30,000 nt of DNA, taken from positions 6,087,811 through 6,117,810 of the forward strand of contig CM022673.1 of NCBI GenBank assembly GCA_012295275.1. The letters run 5' to 3'. A model generated the notes under the pieces. It was not told the origin of the DNA, ran no database searches, and saw nothing but the letters and a program-made list of their open reading frames with translations. The stretch comes from Chrysomallon squamiferum. Taxonomy: Eukaryota > Mollusca > Gastropoda > Neomphalida > Peltospiridae. The translations under genes and the position numbers were made by a program. Positions 29,971-30,000 of this stretch are shown here, piece by piece (positions within the stretch are counted from its first letter, which is position 1; every line of letters starts with the position of its first letter).

Positions 29971-30000
29971 CAGTGTAAGGTTTTGATGAGAAAAACAGAA

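Overview
The window looks like a stretch of an animal nuclear genome, intergenic or intronic, and not bacterial, viral or organellar. It is AT-rich and dominated by simple repeats: long pure (TC)n tracts, (CA)n/(GT)n, (TTTA)n, (AAT)n, (ATC)n and long poly(A)/poly(T). Several families of diverged tandem repeats fill much of the rest. There are no operons, ribosome-binding sites, rRNA or tRNA genes, and no recognisable protein family. This density and mix of microsatellites resembles lophotrochozoan genomes, cephalopod molluscs in particular. That is an impression from base composition and repeat style, not an identification.

Layout. Bases 1-5350 hold A-rich, T-rich, (GT)n/(CA)n and ATC/ATT trinucleotide low complexity with short unique stretches. 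Bases 5676-6350 hold an old tandem satellite of roughly 140-157 bp. Bases 6600-7775 are ACAT and trinucleotide repeats. Bases 8345-8920 are a degenerate 17-bp minisatellite. Bases 9500-20500 contain eight long (TC)n tracts, all with pyrimidines on the + strand; two of them lie just downstream of a 163-bp duplicated segment (11141-11303 and 12458-12620). Between and after them lie tandem arrays with units of about 40 bp (15820-16065), 97 bp (16076-16419), 60-68 bp (17568-17770) and 42 bp (18497-18640). Bases 21690-22560 carry a split array of about 100 bp units, and 24677-25000 a 77-bp array. From 26791 to the end, arrays follow almost without a break: 75-91 bp units with an internal (AAT)n, a TTG/TTA higher-order block, about 30 copies of a 20-21 bp unit with core GGAACATT, 187-bp units with internal (CA)n, a 48-bp repeat, and a second 20-bp array built on GATTAATA-ACCTGTA.

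Coding content. No gene can be called with confidence. Most long open frames are translations of low-complexity DNA or of tandem repeats. A few higher-complexity islands could be exons because they combine an open frame with plausible splice or start signals. The best is 26494-26671 (+). Weaker ones are at 8931-9025, 10084-10239, 13734-13864 and 16477-16614 (+), and 4357-4560 and 21205-21342 (-). They are listed with low confidence and share no recognisable pathway.

The most interesting signal is the crowd of independent minisatellite families. Two have a period near 20 bp (about two helical turns), and several contain a microsatellite that has expanded at one fixed place inside the unit.
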